From: Lentilactobacillus sunkii DSM 19904
Lineage (GTDB): Bacteria; Bacillota; Bacilli; Lactobacillales; Lactobacillaceae
Direction of reading: 5' to 3'
DNA: 64,000 nucleotides
Assembly (NCBI RefSeq): GCF_001435575.1
Contig: NZ_AZEA01000007.1
Coordinates: 1 to 64,000 of the forward strand
Positions 8,440 to 17,912 of this stretch are shown piece after piece. Both the position numbers and the translations under genes were made by a program. Below the pieces are notes generated by a model. The model was not told the origin of the DNA and did no database searches. It saw nothing but the letters and a program-made list of their open reading frames with translations. Position 1 is the first letter of the stretch, and each line of letters starts with the position of its first letter.

Positions 8440-8670
8440 GTGAAAAAAGATGTTTTCATTGATAGTCCATACATCACTCTTGGACAGCTGCTCAAAGAAG
8501 AATCAATCATCGGAAGCGGCGGCCAAGCCAAATGGTTTTTAAGAGAAACAACAGTTAATGTCAATGACGAACCTGATAATCGCCGTGGCCGGAAGCTGTA
8601 CGACGGCGATCATGTCGAAGTTCCGGATGTTGGCTTATTTTTTATTCACTCAAAGCAGGGAAATGAATGA
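8440..8670 (+). CDS. yaaA: S4-domain RNA-binding protein YaaA
   Basis: About 76 residues. ITLGQLLKEE and NDEPDNRRGRKLYDGDHVEV form a single S4-like RNA-binding domain as in YaaA/RlbA proteins that sit between dnaN and recF. I choose the GTG at 8440 because AGGTGGG lies 7 bases before it; an in-frame GTG at 8428 has no ribosome binding site. Its stop overlaps recF by 4 bases, so they are translationally coupled. The family's role is probably ribosome-related and remains poorly defined. Confidence 0.92.
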   Translation: MKKDVFIDSPYITLGQLLKEESIIGSGGQAKWFLRETTVNVNDEPDNRRGRKLYDGDHVEVPDVGLFFIHSKQGNE

Positions 8671-9785
8671 AGTTAACGGAAATTGAACTCCATAATTTTC
8701 GTAATTATGCTGACCAAACACTTAAATTTTCCGATGGGATTAACGTATTCCTTGGTGAAAATGCCCAGGGAAAGACTAATTTGCTTGAAGCGATCTATGT
8801 TTTAGCGCTGACCCGCAGTCACCGGACCAATAACGAAAAAGAATTGATCAATTGGAATGCTCAAACTGCCCAAATCAAAGGGCGTCTCCAAAAGCGCCTG
8901 GGCACTGTTCCCATTGAACTGGATTTAGGGTCAAAAGGAAAACGGGCAAAGGTTAATCACCTCGAACAAGCCAAGTTGTCCAGTTACATCGGTCAGCTGA
9001 ACGTGATTTTATTTGCGCCTGAAGACTTATCCATTGTTAAGGGTGCACCACAGGTTCGGCGTCGGTTCATGGATATGGAATTTGCTCAGATGAGCAATCG
9101 TTACCTATACAATTCCACCCAATATAAAAAAATATTAAAGCAGCGAAATCGGTACTTAAAAGATTTGCATCATAAACGGCAGTCCGATCGAGTTTATTTG
9201 GATGTTTTGTCCGATCAGCTGTCTGCATATGGCGCAGAAATCATTTATCAAAGACTCCAGTTACTTAAAAAGCTGGAAAAGTATGCGCAACGCATTCATC
9301 CAGAAATTTCACAGGGGAAAGAACAGTTGGCTTTTGACTATCGTACGACGGTTGAAGCCGATCAGCTTGGTTCTGTGGAATCGATTTATCAAAGTCTGCT
9401 GAAGCATTTTGCGAAGATTAAAGATAAAGAGATCCTGCGTTCAACCACTTTAATCGGACCGCAGCGCGACGATCTGCACTTCATCATTAACGATAAAGAA
9501 GTTCAGTCGTTTGGATCCCAAGGCCAGCAGCGAACCACTGCGCTTTCGGTTAAATTAGCCGAAATTGACCTCATGAAGGAACAAACGGATGAATATCCGA
9601 TTCTGTTGTTGGATGATGTGCTTTCCGAACTGGATGATTTCAGGCAGACTCATCTATTAACGGCCATTCAAGATAAAGTCCAAACATTTTTGACGACGAC
9701 CAGTCTGAGTGGTGTCCAGCAGGAATTATTGACCAATCCCCGAATATTTCGGATTAGTGAAGGTAATGTTACTTTGGAACAATAG
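8667..9785 (+). CDS. recF: DNA replication and repair protein RecF
   Basis: 372 residues. N-terminal MKLTEIELHNFRNYADQ and Walker A FLGENAQGKTNLLEAIY mark an SMC-like ABC ATPase. The signature FGSQGQQRTTALSVKLAEI and Walker B PILLLDDVLSELD follow. RecF loads RecA at gaps with RecO and RecR. It lies in the classic yaaA-recF-gyrB operon, 15 bases before gyrB. Confidence 0.98.
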   Translation: MKLTEIELHNFRNYADQTLKFSDGINVFLGENAQGKTNLLEAIYVLALTRSHRTNNEKELINWNAQTAQIKGRLQKRLGTVPIELDLGSKGKRAKVNHLEQAKLSSYIGQLNVILFAPEDLSIVKGAPQVRRRFMDMEFAQMSNRYLYNSTQYKKILKQRNRYLKDLHHKRQSDRVYLDVLSDQLSAYGAEIIYQRLQLLKKLEKYAQRIHPEISQGKEQLAFDYRTTVEADQLGSVESIYQSLLKHFAKIKDKEILRSTTLIGPQRDDLHFIINDKEVQSFGSQGQQRTTALSVKLAEIDLMKEQTDEYPILLLDDVLSELDDFRQTHLLTAIQDKVQTFLTTTSLSGVQQELLTNPRIFRISEGNVTLEQ

Positions 9786-9800
9786 TGAAGGAGAATCAAA

Positions 9801-11744
9801 ATGGCTGACGAAAAAGAAACTAAAAAAGAATTGGCTCATGAGTATGACGCGAGCCAAATTCAGGTTCTTGAAGGATTGGAAGCTGTTCGTAAGCGACCAG
9901 GAATGTACATTGGAACGACCAGCTCACAAGGACTCCATCATCTGGTTTGGGAAATTGTCGATAACGGTATCGATGAAGCTTTAGCCGGGTTTGCCAGCAA
10001 AATCACCGTTACAGTTGAAAAAGACAACAGTATTACCGTAACTGATGACGGTCGTGGAATTCCTGTCGATATTCAAAAGAAGACCGGAAAGCCAGCTTTG
10101 GAAACAGTTTTCACGATTCTTCATGCCGGTGGTAAATTTGGCGGCGGCGGATACAAAGTTTCCGGTGGACTGCATGGTGTTGGTGCATCAGTTGTAAACG
10201 CCCTGTCGTCCGAACTGGATGTTGAAGTTACCCGTGACGGAAAAGTCTATTATATGGACTTCAGCCGCGGCCACGTTAAGACCAAGATGAAGGTCGTTCG
10301 TGATGTTTCCGATGACCTTCATGGAACAAAAGTCCATTTTCTTCCAGATCCTGATATTTTCCGGGAAACAACCACATATGACATCAAGGTGTTGACCGCC
10401 CGACTGCGTGAATTGGCATTCTTGAATAAAGGGTTACGGATTGTTGTCCGTGACTTGCGCCCTGAAAAACCGACAGAACAAGATTTCCTGTATGAAGGTG
10501 GTATCAACCATTATGTTGAATACCTCGATCACAGCAAGGAAACCTTGTTGGATGAACCAATTTACGTGGAAGGCGTCATGCACGGCATTACCGTTGAAGT
10601 TGCCATTCAATACACCAATGATTACCACAATACATTAATGACCTTTACCAATAACATTCACACCTATGAAGGTGGAACCCATGAGGAAGGCTTCAAGCGG
10701 GCCTTGACCCGGGTTATCAACGACTATGCCCGAAAGAACAAGCTTCTTAAAGACAATGAGCCGAACCTTTCCGGTGAGGATGTCCGTGAAGGAACTACTG
10801 CAGTTGTCAGCATCAAGCATCCAGATCCTCAATTTGAAGGACAGACCAAGACCAAGCTTGGTAACTCGGATGCCAGAACCGTCACCGATCGAATCTTTAG
10901 CGATCACTTTACGAAATTCCTGATGGAAAATCCTAAGTTGGCCCGAAAGATTGTTGATCGCGGCCTGCTGGCATCAAAAGCTCGTTCTGCTGCCAAACGT
11001 GCGCGTGAAGTCACTCGGAAAAAGAGTGGTCTTGAAATCAGCAATTTACCCGGTAAATTGGCTGATAACACCAGTAAAGATCCCAAGATTTCTGAATTAT
11101 TCATTGTCGAGGGTGATTCTGCCGGTGGTTCAGCAAAGCAGGGCCGTTCACGTTTAACTCAAGCAATCCTGCCAATTCGTGGGAAAATTTTGAACGTTGA
11201 AAAAGCCAGCATGGACCGGATCTTAGCTAACGAAGAAATTCGTTCACTATTCACTGCCATGGGAACCGGTTTTGGGGAAGACTTTGATTTATCAAAGGTT
11301 AACTATCATAAATTGATCATCATGACCGATGCCGATGTCGATGGTGCTCATATTCAAACCTTGCTGTTGACGCTGATTTACCGTTACATGCGGCCATTGA
11401 TTGATGCCGGCTTCGTGTATGTGGCCCAACCACCGCTGTATCAGGTTCGCCAAGGTAAGATGTCACGTTATATTGACTCCGATGAAGATTTGAATTCATT
11501 CCTGGGAACCTTGCAGCCATCACCAAAGCCGGTTATTCAACGATACAAAGGTTTAGGTGAAATGGATGCCGAGCAATTGTGGGACACCACAATGAATCCG
11601 GAAAACCGTCACTTGTTAAGAGTGGAATCCTCAGATGCCGCAGAGGCAGACAAGGTCTTCTCAATGTTAATGGGCGACAAGGTGGAACCAAGACGTGAGT
11701 TTATTGAAGATAATGCAACGTTCGTGGAGAATTTGGATGTGTAG
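9801..11744 (+). CDS. gyrB: DNA gyrase subunit B
   Basis: 647 residues. The GHKL ATPase has [13 protein letters not shown] and [15 protein letters not shown]. The transducer follows, then a Toprim domain with [15 protein letters not shown] and the DxD metal site in ADVDGAHI. It powers negative supercoiling with GyrA. AAGGAG lies 8 bases before the ATG. The operon ends here: a long hairpin element and a parS-like site separate it from gyrA, which is an uncommon 240-base gap. Confidence 0.99.
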   Translation: MADEKETKKELAHEYDASQIQVLEGLEAVRKRPGMYIGTTSSQGLHHLVWEIVDNGIDEALAGFASKITVTVEKDNSITVTDDGRGIPVDIQKKTGKPALETVFTILHAGGKFGGGGYKVSGGLHGVGASVVNALSSELDVEVTRDGKVYYMDFSRGHVKTKMKVVRDVSDDLHGTKVHFLPDPDIFRETTTYDIKVLTARLRELAFLNKGLRIVVRDLRPEKPTEQDFLYEGGINHYVEYLDHSKETLLDEPIYVEGVMHGITVEVAIQYTNDYHNTLMTFTNNIHTYEGGTHEEGFKRALTRVINDYARKNKLLKDNEPNLSGEDVREGTTAVVSIKHPDPQFEGQTKTKLGNSDARTVTDRIFSDHFTKFLMENPKLARKIVDRGLLASKARSAAKRAREVTRKKSGLEISNLPGKLADNTSKDPKISELFIVEGDSAGGSAKQGRSRLTQAILPIRGKILNVEKASMDRILANEEIRSLFTAMGTGFGEDFDLSKVNYHKLIIMTDADVDGAHIQTLLLTLIYRYMRPLIDAGFVYVAQPPLYQVRQGKMSRYIDSDEDLNSFLGTLQPSPKPVIQRYKGLGEMDAEQLWDTTMNPENRHLLRVESSDAAEADKVFSMLMGDKVEPRREFIEDNATFVENLDV

Positions 11745-11748
11745 ATCA

Positions 11749-11860
11749 GAGTGTGACGAGACCCGGGTGGCCCCGGAGTGTAAGCCAGAAATTTAAATGA
11801 TGAATGGTTTTTGTTCATCGTTTAAATTTTTGGCTTACACAGTAGGGGTCAGGGCCATCG
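11749..11860. repeat. Long intergenic hairpin element, copy A
   Basis: Starting 4 bases after the gyrB stop, a head AGAGTGTGACGAGACCCGGG is followed by 27-base arms (11779-11805 with 11815-11841) that pair with only two mismatches, both G-U compatible. The distal flank GGGTC pairs back with the head GACCC. A second element with the same head, arm length and position (right after a stop codon) lies at 26788-26898. See findings. Confidence 0.75.
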
Positions 11861-11939
11861 AAACACGTTTCCACTAGGTAGAATTACACAAAGAAAATCA
11901 ATCTACGTGAAAATCAATTTAACTTAATACCAATCAAAA

Positions 11940-11955
11940 TGTTTCACATGAAACA
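11940..11955. other. parS: parS-like ParB-binding site 1
   Basis: TGTTTCACATGAAACA differs from the palindromic consensus TGTTTCACGTGAAACA only at one central base. It lies 34 bases before gyrA and about 5 kb from the origin. Confidence 0.75.
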
Positions 11956-11988
11956 AACCAACCAAACCCTTGAATGGAGGTAAATAAT

Positions 11989-14547
11989 TTGGCGAATAAA
12001 GATAACCATGACGAACCAATTGCTGGTCGAGTGACCAACGTTGATCTGTCTAAAAAAATGCGAACTTCATTTCTTGACTACGCAATGAGTGTTATTGTTG
12101 CCCGTGCGCTGCCAGATGTCCGCGATGGTTTAAAGCCTGTTCACCGTCGTATCCTATACGATATGCATGAACTGGGTGTTACGCCTGATAAACCTTATAA
12201 AAAATCAGCCAGAATTGTTGGAGATGTTTTAGGTAAGTATCATCCCCATGGTGACACGGCTGTGTATGAATCAATGGTTCGAATGGCTCAAGACTTCAGC
12301 TATCGTTATATGTTGGTTGATGGTCACGGAAACTTTGGATCAGTCGATGGTGATGGTGCTGCGGCGATGCGTTATACCGAAGCCCGTTTAAGTAAAATCG
12401 CCATGGAAATGCTGCGTGATATCAACAAAGATACCATTGATTTTCAGCCCAACTATGATGGTACCGAGCGGGAACCAACCGTTCTGCCATCACGATTCCC
12501 GAACCTCCTGGTTAACGGAGCTTCAGGAATTGCTGTTGGTATGGCAACCAACATTCCACCTCACAATTTGTCGGAAGTCATCAGTGCGATTCACGTTTTG
12601 ATGAAGAATCCTGATGCCACAACGGCAGATTTGATGGAAGTTTTGCCGGGACCTGATTTCCCAACCGGTGGTGTTGTCATGGGTAAATCCGGTATTCGGA
12701 AAGCCTATGAAACCGGTAAAGGAACCATTATCGTCCGAGCCAAAGTTGAAATTGAAGGGGAGTCCGGTGGTAAACAGAGAATTATTGCGACCGAATTGCC
12801 TTACATGGTTAACAAAGCTAAGTTGATCGAACGGATCGCTGAACTTGCCCGTGATAAACGGATCGAAGGAATCACCGATATTAACGATGAATCCGACCGT
12901 GAAGGGATGCGGGTCGTGATTGATGTTCGCCGCGATGCCAGTGCAGAAGTTATTTTGAATAATTTGTACAAATTAACTTTGATGCAGACATCATTTAGCT
13001 TCAACATGCTGGCCATCGTTAAGGGAACACCAAAGATCCTGAGTTTGAAAGAGATTTTAACTTACTACTTGGAACATCAAGTGGAAGTTATTCAACGACG
13101 GACCAAGTATGAATTAAACAAAGCTCAAGCAAGAGCTCACATTCTTGAAGGATTAAGAATTGCCCTTGATCATATTGATGAAATTATCAAGATTATCCGT
13201 GGGTCACAAACCGGGGATGTCGCCAAGAACCAATTAATCGAAGGCTTTGGACTGGATGACAAACAAGCCCAAGCGATTCTGGACATGCGTCTGGTTCGAT
13301 TGACCGGTTTGGAACGCGAAAAGATTGATAAAGAATACAATCAATTGATGAAGGATATCGAAGAATACAAAGCAATCCTTGCCAGCCGTGAGCGGGTTAA
13401 TGAAATCATCTATCAAGAATTATTGGAAATCCAAAACAAATTTGGTGATCCACGTCGAACTGAGCTGCTGGTTGGTGAAGTTCTCAGTCTTGAAGATGAA
13501 GACTTGATCGAAGAAGAAGACGTCATCATTTCATTGACTCATAATGGATACATCAAGCGACTCCCTACCTCTGAGTTTAAAGCTCAAAACCGTGGTGGTC
13601 GTGGTGTTCAGGGAATGGGTGTTCATAACGATGATTTCGTGGAACACTTGGTTTCTACATCAACTCATGATGTGCTGTTATTCTTTACCGATGCCGGCAA
13701 GGTATATCGGATGAAGGGTTACGAAATTCCTGAATATGGCCGTTCAGCCAAAGGAATTCCAGTTATTAACCTTTTGAACATTGGCAACGACGAAAAGATC
13801 CAGGCTGTGATTAACGTTTCTGATAAGAACAAGGATATCGAAAAGGATCTCTTCTTTGTGACTTTGATGGGAACCGTTAAACGCACGCCAGTATCTGATT
13901 TTGCCAATATTCGGAGTAATGGTCTGAAAGCCATTAACCTTAAAGATGACGATCAAGTAAGCAACGTATTGATTGCCGATGAGGATAAGAACATCATTAT
14001 CGGAACTCATCGTGGCTATGCTGTCAGCTTTAACGCTGCCGATGTTCGTTCCATGGGACGTTCCGCAACCGGTGTCCGAGGTGTCAGACTTCGTGAGAAT
14101 GATTACGTTGTTGGTTCTGATATCTTGAATCCAGACAGCGAAGTGTTCATCATTTCCGAAAATGGATATGGTAAACGAACCCCAGCTGCCGAGTACCCAA
14201 TTAAGGGCCGTGGCGGTAAAGGTATCAAGACAGCCAACATCACTGAAAAGAACGGCCCACTTGCCGGTTTAACAACCGTTAGCGGTGCTGAAGACATCAT
14301 GCTGATTACTGATCAGGGTGTCATGATTCGATTCAGTGTTGCCGATGTTTCTCAGACTGGCCGGGCAACACTTGGTGTTCATTTGATCAGAATGAATGAT
14401 GGTGCCAAGGTTGCAACGATGGCGAAGGTTGAAAAGCAGGATGATTCTGAAGATGATCGAGCAAAAGACACAAAGTCTGATGCAGATCAGTCAACTGATG
14501 ATTCACAACAAAGTGATAATCAAGATTCAAATTCAGATGACGAATAA
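11989..14547 (+). CDS. gyrA: DNA gyrase subunit A
   Basis: About 852 residues. The winged-helix/tower domain has catalytic Tyr129 in [11 protein letters not shown]. The quinolone-determining region reads [15 protein letters not shown], with Thr where most bacteria have Ser. The GyrA-box QNRGGRG begins the C-terminal pinwheel that wraps DNA. An acidic, Ser/Asp-rich tail (about 35 residues) ends the protein. Start is the TTG at 11989, 8 bases after GGAGG; the in-frame ATG at 11974 overlaps that ribosome binding site. It is flanked by two parS-like sites. Confidence 0.98.
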   Translation: MANKDNHDEPIAGRVTNVDLSKKMRTSFLDYAMSVIVARALPDVRDGLKPVHRRILYDMHELGVTPDKPYKKSARIVGDVLGKYHPHGDTAVYESMVRMAQDFSYRYMLVDGHGNFGSVDGDGAAAMRYTEARLSKIAMEMLRDINKDTIDFQPNYDGTEREPTVLPSRFPNLLVNGASGIAVGMATNIPPHNLSEVISAIHVLMKNPDATTADLMEVLPGPDFPTGGVVMGKSGIRKAYETGKGTIIVRAKVEIEGESGGKQRIIATELPYMVNKAKLIERIAELARDKRIEGITDINDESDREGMRVVIDVRRDASAEVILNNLYKLTLMQTSFSFNMLAIVKGTPKILSLKEILTYYLEHQVEVIQRRTKYELNKAQARAHILEGLRIALDHIDEIIKIIRGSQTGDVAKNQLIEGFGLDDKQAQAILDMRLVRLTGLEREKIDKEYNQLMKDIEEYKAILASRERVNEIIYQELLEIQNKFGDPRRTELLVGEVLSLEDEDLIEEEDVIISLTHNGYIKRLPTSEFKAQNRGGRGVQGMGVHNDDFVEHLVSTSTHDVLLFFTDAGKVYRMKGYEIPEYGRSAKGIPVINLLNIGNDEKIQAVINVSDKNKDIEKDLFFVTLMGTVKRTPVSDFANIRSNGLKAINLKDDDQVSNVLIADEDKNIIIGTHRGYAVSFNAADVRSMGRSATGVRGVRLRENDYVVGSDILNPDSEVFIISENGYGKRTPAAEYPIKGRGGKGIKTANITEKNGPLAGLTTVSGAEDIMLITDQGVMIRFSVADVSQTGRATLGVHLIRMNDGAKVATMAKVEKQDDSEDDRAKDTKSDADQSTDDSQQSDNQDSNSDDE

Positions 14548-14562
14548 AAATAATTAGTTATT

Positions 14563-14598
14563 AAGCCGATGCGAGAGTCGTTCTCGTACCGGCTTTTT
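14563..14598 (+). terminator. Terminator of gyrA
   Basis: The stem AAGCCG...GAGA/TCTC...CGGCTT is followed by five T. Confidence 0.88.
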
Positions 14599-14605
14599 AT
14601 TATGT

Positions 14606-14621
14606 AGTTTCACGTGAAACA
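14606..14621. other. parS: parS-like ParB-binding site 2
   Basis: AGTTTCACGTGAAACA matches the consensus TGTTTCACGTGAAACA in 15 of 16 positions, including the full central palindrome GTTTCACGTGAAAC. Confidence 0.88.
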
Positions 14622-14673
14622 ATCTAGGTAGATATTTTAAAATGTTAATCATTAAAAACATTGAGCGAATGTT

Positions 14674-14701
14674 TTGACTTACTTTTCGTAAGTGATACAC
14701 T
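14674..14701 (+). promoter_or_regulatory. Promoter of lactate oxidase
   Basis: -35 TTGACT (14674-14679), 16-bp spacer, extended -10 TGA-TACACT (14693-14701). It is followed by GGAGG before the ATG at 14750. Confidence 0.6.
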
Positions 14702-14749
14702 TTTGTTAAGAATTAAAAAACAAAACAATTACCTGGAGGTAGTTAATTC

Positions 14750-15859
14750 ATGACTGTTGTTAATGGTTACAAACAAAACGATACCGAACAAAAACTCGAC
14801 ATTTTAAACTTGCCTGAGTTGGAAGAAAAAGCAAAGCAAATTATCCCAACTGGTGGTTTTGGTTACATCGCCGGTGGTTCAGAAAACAATTGGACTTTAA
14901 AAGCCAACCGAACAGCATTTACTCACAAGCAGATCGTTCCACGTGCTTTGAGTAATATTGAAAAGCCTGAGTTGGATACCAACGTGTTTGGCATTCCATT
15001 GAAGACACCAATTATGATGGCACCAACCGCTGCTCAAGGATTGGCTCATTCACAGGGTGAAAAAGATACTGCAAAGGGTGTCGCTGCCGTTGGTGGTTTG
15101 ATGGCACAAAGTACTTATTCATCAACCTCAATTGCCGATACTGCCGCTGCAGGAAATGGTGCTCCTCAATTCTTCCAACTCTATATGAGTAAGGATTGGG
15201 ACTTCAACTATTCATTGCTTGACGAAGCTAAAAAGGCTGGCGTTAAGGGTATCATCTTAACCGTTGACGCAACTGTCGATGGTTATCGTGAAGACGACAT
15301 CAAGAATAACTTCCAGTTCCCAATTCCAATGGCCAACCTGACCAAGTTCAGTGAAGGCGATGGTAAGGGTAAGGGAATCGGTGAAATTTATGCATCAGCT
15401 GCCCAAAAGATTGGCCCTGATGATGTTAAGAAGATCGCTGATTACACTGATTTACCAGTTATTGTTAAAGGAATCGAATCTCCAGAAGATGCCCTTTATG
15501 CAATTGGTGCCGGTGCTGCCGGTGTTTATGTATCAAATCACGGTGGCCGTCAATTAAACGGTGGTCCAGCATCATTTGATGTCTTGGAAGACGTTGCCAA
15601 AGCCGTTAACGGCCAAGTTCCAATCATCTTTGATTCCGGTGTTCGCCGTGGGTCAGATGTATTCAAGGCACTTGCTTCAGGTGCTGATTTGGTTGCCATG
15701 GGCCGTCCAGTTATTTATGGCTTGGCGCTTGGTGGTGCCGAAGGTGTTCAATCAGTCTTCGAACATCTTGGTGACGAACTGAAGATCATTATGCAATTGG
15801 CCGGAACCAAGACCATTGCCGATGTTAAGAAAGCAAATCTCTTGAACATCAAATATTAA
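14750..15859 (+). CDS. lox: L-lactate oxidase (FMN-dependent alpha-hydroxyacid oxidase)
   Basis: 369 residues of the FMN-binding TIM-barrel family. GGFGYIAGGSENNWTLKAN is the N-terminal signature. FFQLYMSKDW follows. VSNHGGRQLNGGPAS holds the catalytic His and substrate Arg, and IFDSGVRRGSDVFKALASGADLVAMGRP is the phosphate-binding end. The close resemblance to Aerococcus-type enzymes favours an oxidase (lactate + O2 to pyruvate + H2O2) over a quinone-linked dehydrogenase. It is monocistronic with its own promoter, and its 3' UTR folds into a complex structure (15864-15993). It would contribute to aerobic lactate use and peroxide formation. Confidence 0.88.
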   Translation: MTVVNGYKQNDTEQKLDILNLPELEEKAKQIIPTGGFGYIAGGSENNWTLKANRTAFTHKQIVPRALSNIEKPELDTNVFGIPLKTPIMMAPTAAQGLAHSQGEKDTAKGVAAVGGLMAQSTYSSTSIADTAAAGNGAPQFFQLYMSKDWDFNYSLLDEAKKAGVKGIILTVDATVDGYREDDIKNNFQFPIPMANLTKFSEGDGKGKGIGEIYASAAQKIGPDDVKKIADYTDLPVIVKGIESPEDALYAIGAGAAGVYVSNHGGRQLNGGPASFDVLEDVAKAVNGQVPIIFDSGVRRGSDVFKALASGADLVAMGRPVIYGLALGGAEGVQSVFEHLGDELKIIMQLAGTKTIADVKKANLLNIKY

Positions 15860-15863
15860 TTAG

Positions 15864-15993
15864 TGTGCAACTTCCCATCAATGGGTGTCCTCTAACAGAA
15901 TTGTTCAGGCATTCTATTCTGTTCTCGTCATGGGAAATTATTTAGAGGATCCCACTGTGCTGCACAGTATTAGAACATTCCCCGTGTTCTTTT
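15864..15993 (+). ncRNA. Candidate structured RNA in the lox 3' UTR (pseudoknot plus terminator)
   Basis: Beginning 5 bases after the lox stop, several helices can be drawn. P1 is TGTGCA 15864-15869 with TGCACA 15961-15966. P2 is TGGG..TCCTCTAA 15882-15895 with TTAGAGGaTCCCA 15942-15954. P3 is ACAGAAT 15895-15901 with ATTCTGT 15916-15922. P4 is TTCCCAT 15872-15878 with ATGGGAA 15930-15936. P4 crosses P2, so a pseudoknot is possible. A separate hairpin AGAACA/TGTTCT with TTTT (15972-15993) ends it. No dedicated promoter is evident, so it is probably processed from or part of the lox mRNA. It does not match a family I know. Confidence 0.5.
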
Positions 15994-16010
15994 CCCAAAA
16001 ATATGTTAAA

Positions 16011-16047
16011 AAAGACGTTCCTCAATTTTGAGGAGCGTCTTTTTTTG
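16011..16047. terminator. Bidirectional terminator
   Basis: A 12-bp stem with one wobble pair (AGACGTTCCTCA/TGAGGAGCGTCT) has A-rich sequence on the left and seven T on the right. It separates lox from the convergent small gene at 16060. Confidence 0.9.
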
Positions 16048-16059
16048 GTTTAATTTGAA

Positions 16060-16251
16060 TTAGTTAATATTTTTTCGTGGGCGGCCGGTTGTCTGGCCTT
16101 TGTCCAAAATTTCAGGATGTTCGTTACGTGCATATGCGTATGCATGAGGATCCTGGCTGTTTTGATAGCGATTTGAACGGTTGTTTGATTGGGAACTTCT
16201 GAAGTAGTAAAATGCTGAGAGTCCGACGATGGTTAAAATTAAAAGTGTCAT
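16060..16251 (-). CDS. Small single-pass membrane protein, unknown function
   Basis: 63 residues. LLILTIVGLSAFYYF is one N-terminal transmembrane helix. It is followed by a polar, Ser/Asn/Arg-rich cytoplasmic tail (FRSSQSNNRSNRYQ) ending GRPRKNIN. GAGG lies 7 bases before the ATG on the minus strand, supporting translation. It stands alone, convergent with lox. I do not recognise a family. Confidence 0.65.
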   Translation of the reverse strand: MTLLILTIVGLSAFYYFRSSQSNNRSNRYQNSQDPHAYAYARNEHPEILDKGQTTGRPRKNIN

Positions 16252-16304
16252 TGAATTCCTCGTTTCTATATTTTTGTTTAAGTCATGGTACGTGTACGTA
16301 AAAG

Positions 16305-16458
16305 CGTTTCCAAAAGAATAATCATTTTGGAATTGATACTAGTTTACTTCCAAACTGGGAAGAGTCAAGTATCTACGAAGCCGTTTTTGATTGGGTAACT
16401 GCTAAAGACTACAGCGACAATGGATTTCGAATTCTTAAGGAATTATTTAATTCAATGT
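16305..16458 (+). pseudogene. Probable 3' remnant of a protein gene
   Basis: An open frame without any usable start codon encodes about 50 residues that look protein-like. It contains FGIDTSLLPNWEESSIYEAV and then FDWVTAKDYSDNGFRILKEL, ending LFNSM and TAA at 16456-16458. An in-frame stop just upstream and no ribosome binding site suggest the 5' part was lost. The family is not recognised. It fills much of the otherwise gene-free 16252-16652 stretch. Confidence 0.4.
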
Positions 16459-16539
16459 AAAATAATTTATTTCAGAAAAAATATTTTTAACTCTTTTGAT
16501 CGTATATAATTACTGTATCGTCAATCATCAATTAGGCAA

Positions 16540-16568
16540 TTGATATTTAAGTTCACACGTGGTATAGT
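16540..16568 (+). promoter_or_regulatory. Promoter of rpsF-ssb-rpsR
   Basis: -35 TTGATA (16540-16545), 17-bp spacer and -10 TATAGT (16563-16568), with a TGG extension. Another TATAAT at 16505-16510 lacks a convincing -35. Confidence 0.65.
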
Positions 16569-16603
16569 TTTATATTGTGAGTATCTGGGTAAAAACAGAA
16601 ACT

Positions 16604-16643
16604 CTCCTTGCTCTCGGGTAGAGGGCCATAAGTCCACAAGGAG
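16604..16643 (+). promoter_or_regulatory. rpsF leader hairpin sequestering the ribosome binding site
   Basis: CTCCTTG (16604-16610) pairs perfectly with CAAGGAG (16637-16643), which contains the rpsF Shine-Dalgarno. An inner CTCT/AGAG hairpin sits within. The position fits autogenous control by S6 or the S6:S18 complex, known for rpsF leaders. I cannot confirm the exact consensus. Confidence 0.5.
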
Positions 16644-16652
16644 GTGCAAATC

Positions 16653-16949
16653 ATGGAAGAAAAGAAATACGAAATTACTTACATCATTCGTCCTGATATT
16701 GAAGAATCTGCAAAATCTGCATTGATCGAACGATTCGACAAGATTTTAACTGACAATGGTGCCAAAGTATTAAGTTCAAAAGACTGGTCAAAGCGTCGTT
16801 TTGCTTACGAAATCGGTGGTTATAACGAAGGAACATATCATATTGATACCTTAACTACTGATTCAGACAAGTCACTCAACGAATTTGATCGTCTTTCAAA
16901 GATCAATGACGATATCTTACGTCATATGATCGTTGTTCGTGACGACTAA
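16653..16949 (+). CDS. rpsF: 30S ribosomal protein S6
   Basis: 98 residues: [39 protein letters not shown] and [11 protein letters not shown] are standard S6 blocks. I choose the ATG at 16653, 8 bases after AAGGAGG; an in-frame GTG at 16644 overlaps that site. S6 pairs with S18 (rpsR, two genes on). A stem in the leader hides the ribosome binding site, suggesting feedback control. Confidence 0.98.
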   Translation: MEEKKYEITYIIRPDIEESAKSALIERFDKILTDNGAKVLSSKDWSKRRFAYEIGGYNEGTYHIDTLTTDSDKSLNEFDRLSKINDDILRHMIVVRDD

Positions 16950-16983
16950 TAATTCATTCTAATATGAGAGGAGCAAATTCAGC

Positions 16984-17547
16984 ATGCTTAATCGTGCAGT
17001 TCTTACGGGTCGCCTAACCCGCGATGTTGATTTACGATACACTCAAAGCGGAACCGCTGTCGGTTCGTTCTCACTTGCCGTTGATCGGCAATTTACCAAT
17101 CAACAGGGGGAACGTGAGGCTGATTTCATTAACTGCGTAATCTGGCGTAAATCCGCTGAAAACTTTGCCAACTTCGTTCATAAAGGTTCTCTTGTTGGAA
17201 TTGATGGTCGGATTCAGACCAGAAATTATGAAAACGCACAGGGACAACGTGTTTATGTGACTGAAGTTGTAGTAGAGAATTTTGCCCTGCTTGAGCCCCG
17301 TTCTGCAAGGAACAACTCAAATGGTCAGCAAAGTGGAAATGCTCCTCAACAAAATAACGGTAATGCCAATCCATTTGATAACAATTCAAATCCTGGTAAT
17401 AACGGCAATTCCAACAATAATGGCGGTAGCAAACCTACCAACAACAATGGTGGAAATAATGGCAACAATGGGAACAATAATCCCAATGACCCATTTGCCA
17501 ACTCCGGGGATTCGATTGACATTTCCGATGATGATTTACCATTCTAA
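16984..17547 (+). CDS. ssb: Single-stranded DNA-binding protein
   Basis: 187 residues. The OB-fold (about 1-110) starts [20 protein letters not shown] and has [22 protein letters not shown] Gly/Asn/Gln-rich linker follows. The C-terminus ends DISDDDLPF, the acidic tip that recruits repair and replication proteins. GAGGAG precedes the ATG. It lies between rpsF and rpsR, the standard Firmicute operon. Confidence 0.98.
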   Translation: MLNRAVLTGRLTRDVDLRYTQSGTAVGSFSLAVDRQFTNQQGEREADFINCVIWRKSAENFANFVHKGSLVGIDGRIQTRNYENAQGQRVYVTEVVVENFALLEPRSARNNSNGQQSGNAPQQNNGNANPFDNNSNPGNNGNSNNNGGSKPTNNNGGNNGNNGNNNPNDPFANSGDSIDISDDDLPF

Positions 17548-17583
17548 TGAATTGGTAAAGTAAATTTTCGAGGAGGAAAAACT

Positions 17584-17823
17584 ATGGCATATCAAAGACG
17601 TGGCGGCGGTCGTCGTCGTCGTAAAGTTGATTTTATTGCTGCAAATCACATCGAATACATCGACTACAAAGATATCGATTTATTGAAGCGATTTGTTTCA
17701 GAACGTGGAAAGATTCTTCCACGTCGTGTTACTGGAACCAGCGCAAAGAACCAACGCAGCTTAACAATTGCTATTAAACGTGCACGTATCATGGGCTTGA
17801 TGCCTTTCGTTGCGGCCGACTAA
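17584..17823 (+). CDS. rpsR: 30S ribosomal protein S18
   Basis: 79 residues: [20 protein letters not shown] at the N-terminus, and [20 protein letters not shown] before the conserved basic C-terminal helix. The zinc-type cysteines are absent (C-minus form). GAGGAGG precedes the ATG. Last gene of rpsF-ssb-rpsR; a terminator follows. Confidence 0.98.
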   Translation: MAYQRRGGGRRRRKVDFIAANHIEYIDYKDIDLLKRFVSERGKILPRRVTGTSAKNQRSLTIAIKRARIMGLMPFVAAD

Positions 17824-17831
17824 TAATAATT

Positions 17832-17863
17832 AAAGGTCATCCCCTGAGGATGGCCTTTTTATT
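17832..17863 (+). terminator. Terminator of rpsF-ssb-rpsR
   Basis: The 11-bp stem AAAGGTCATCC/GGATGGCCTTT with one wobble pair is followed by five T. Confidence 0.92.
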
Positions 17864-17912
17864 TTGATTCGGTATTGTTTGTAATGACAAAATAGCCATA
17901 TTATGAACGATT

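Noticed and set aside
15864-15993. 6S RNA or SRP RNA identity
   Set aside because: It is too short, has no own promoter, and lacks the central bubble of 6S and the GGAA-tetraloop/asymmetric-loop signature of SRP RNA.
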